Below are positions 5,475-6,305 of a DNA stretch of 6,305 bases, piece after piece. The notes beneath the pieces were generated by a model. It worked only from the letters and a program-made list of their open reading frames with translations. It did no database searches and was not told where the DNA came from. The stretch's first letter is position 1. Each line of letters begins with the position of its first letter. Location of the stretch: the NCBI GenBank assembly GCA_041784625.1, contig JBHBDS010000002.1, positions 1 to 6,305 of the forward strand. Direction: 5' to 3'. A program made the position numbers and the translations under genes. Origin of the DNA: JAUNKE01 sp041784625 (lineage in GTDB: Bacteria; Bacillota; Clostridia; Peptostreptococcales; Filifactoraceae).

Positions 5475-6305
5475 TTACACTTTGCCGCCGACATTGCTTC
5501 TTGCGGTTGCCAGCATCAGCTTCAGGCGGTTTTCTTGATTGGTTTGGCTTGCGCTCGCATCATAGTCGATGGCGACGACATTGGAGTATGGATGCTCGTC
5601 TTTGATTGCACGGAACACGCCTTTTGCCACGATATGGTTTGGCAGGCAGCCGAATGGTTGTGCACAGACGACATTGTTGACACCATGTTTGATATGCGCC
5701 ATGATCTCGGCGGTGAGCAGCCAGCCTTCGCCCATCACCACACCTTTGGAAATGATGTGGTCGGCGATGTGGTAGAGCTCTTCAAACGAATCCATCGGTT
5801 CAAAAGTTCCATCGTTTTCGATGACTGAAATCATTTGGTTCTGCTTGCTGATCAAAAATGCTTTGCTGGCAGAGACTTTTGCTTTGCTACTCTTTTTGAT
5901 TCCGTAGATGGAACGGTTCGTCTCGTTGGTCGAGAGGGAATAGAGCACGAAGTCGAGCACGCCCGATACGACGGGCTCCGCATTTTCGGCAATCAAAAAA
6001 TCTTCGAGATCATTGTTACCTAGGTTGGAATATTTTAGATAAATTTCGCCCACGATACCGACCTTGATTTTTGGCGGGCCCATCGGAATTTTGGAGAAGT
6101 CGTCCACAATTTTTTTGCAGTTGAGTCGGAAATTCATAAATGCCGAGCTTTTGAGATAGAGTGCGAGCACTTTGATCCATTTGTTGAGTTTTTTCTCGGA
6201 CATTCCCTTTGTAAGTTCACGGGAGCGAGCCTGATTGTATAGCGTCATCAAAAAATCGCCGTAGAGCAAAGCATGCACAGCACGGTTCATAAATTTGGTG
6301 CTGAC
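5475..6305 (-). CDS. 2-hydroxyacyl-CoA dehydratase activase-related protein (COG3580/DUF2229 type), C-terminal fragment
   Basis: The frame is open to the right edge, so the start lies outside. The ATG at 6290 is internal, since VSTKF precedes it in frame. 276 residues are visible and the stop is TAA at 5477-5475. The end of the fragment (VVCAQPFGCLPNHIVAKGV, then VVAIDYDASASQTNQENRLKLML) is characteristic of the C-terminus of large clostridial proteins (about 1,400 residues) related to activators of 2-hydroxyacyl-CoA dehydratases. C214 and C220 of the fragment are candidate iron-sulfur ligands. KVGIVGEIYLKYSNLGNNDLEDFL also fits DUF2229. The dehydratase activators use ATP hydrolysis to inject an electron into the dehydratase during amino-acid fermentation. 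The role of these long related proteins is not settled, so only the family is asserted. It is convergent with the lipoprotein gene, and no dehydratase subunit is visible. Confidence 0.85.
   Translation of the reverse strand, partial: VSTKFMNRAVHALLYGDFLMTLYNQARSRELTKGMSEKKLNKWIKVLALYLKSSAFMNFRLNCKKIVDDFSKIPMGPPKIKVGIVGEIYLKYSNLGNNDLEDFLIAENAEPVVSGVLDFVLYSLSTNETNRSIYGIKKSSKAKVSASKAFLISKQNQMISVIENDGTFEPMDSFEELYHIADHIISKGVVMGEGWLLTAEIMAHIKHGVNNVVCAQPFGCLPNHIVAKGVFRAIKDEHPYSNVVAIDYDASASQTNQENRLKLMLATARSNVGGKV

Noticed and set aside
5448..5828. 126-codon + strand frame opposite the activase fragment
   Set aside because: The minus-strand frame carries the clear family motifs (CAQPFGCLPNH, DYDASASQTNQ). 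The + frame is rich in Cys, His and Trp without domain logic, typical of an antisense shadow.
1..6305. CRISPR array, tRNA or rRNA genes, insertion sequence or phage genes
   Set aside because: I found no regularly spaced repeats, no tRNA-like cloverleaf and CCA context, and no transposase or integrase motifs.

Overview
The window looks like a chromosomal segment of a strict anaerobe of the Bacillota, probably Clostridia-like, though genus cannot be read from it. The evidence is moderately AT-rich DNA, strong AGGAG-type ribosome binding sites, a complete set of [FeFe]-hydrogenase maturases, a DUF5301-type lipoprotein, and the end of a large 2-hydroxyacyl-CoA dehydratase activase-like protein. 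These last two families are typical of fermentative Firmicutes.

Layout. Bases 1-266 hold the 3' end of a Fic/Doc-family gene whose catalytic His position is a Gln. Bases 267-480 form a spacer with a good sigma-A-type promoter candidate (334-362), a leader of about 110 nt, and an intrinsic-terminator-like hairpin (447-468) only four bases before the hydE ribosome binding site. Bases 481-4262 carry hydE, hydG and hydF in that order on the + strand. A 153-nt spacer separates hydE from hydG, and hydG and hydF are tightly coupled. Bases 4263-4571 hold a hairpin, a strong terminator for the hyd genes, and an AT-rich upstream region for the next gene. Bases 4572-5216 encode a secreted lipoprotein with a DUF5301-like domain. 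Bases 5217-5474 are a convergent intergenic region with two inverted-repeat structures, one a terminator for each strand. Bases 5475-6305 (minus strand) are the C-terminal part of a COG3580/DUF2229-type activase-related protein that runs off the right edge.

How the genes work together. HydG (tyrosine lyase, source of the CO and CN- ligands), HydE (radical SAM enzyme of the diiron precursor pathway) and HydF (GTPase scaffold and carrier) build the 2Fe subcluster and deliver it to apo-[FeFe]-hydrogenase. All three look intact. No hydrogenase structural gene lies in the window. The lipoprotein and the activase fragment are separate transcription units with no demonstrable link to hydrogenase maturation beyond the shared anaerobic fermentative lifestyle.

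I do not see a convincing new system. The points most worth a second look are the leader/terminator arrangement before hydE, the His-to-Gln Fic motif, the nested inverted repeats at 5253-5327, and the undescribed C-terminal part of the lipoprotein.
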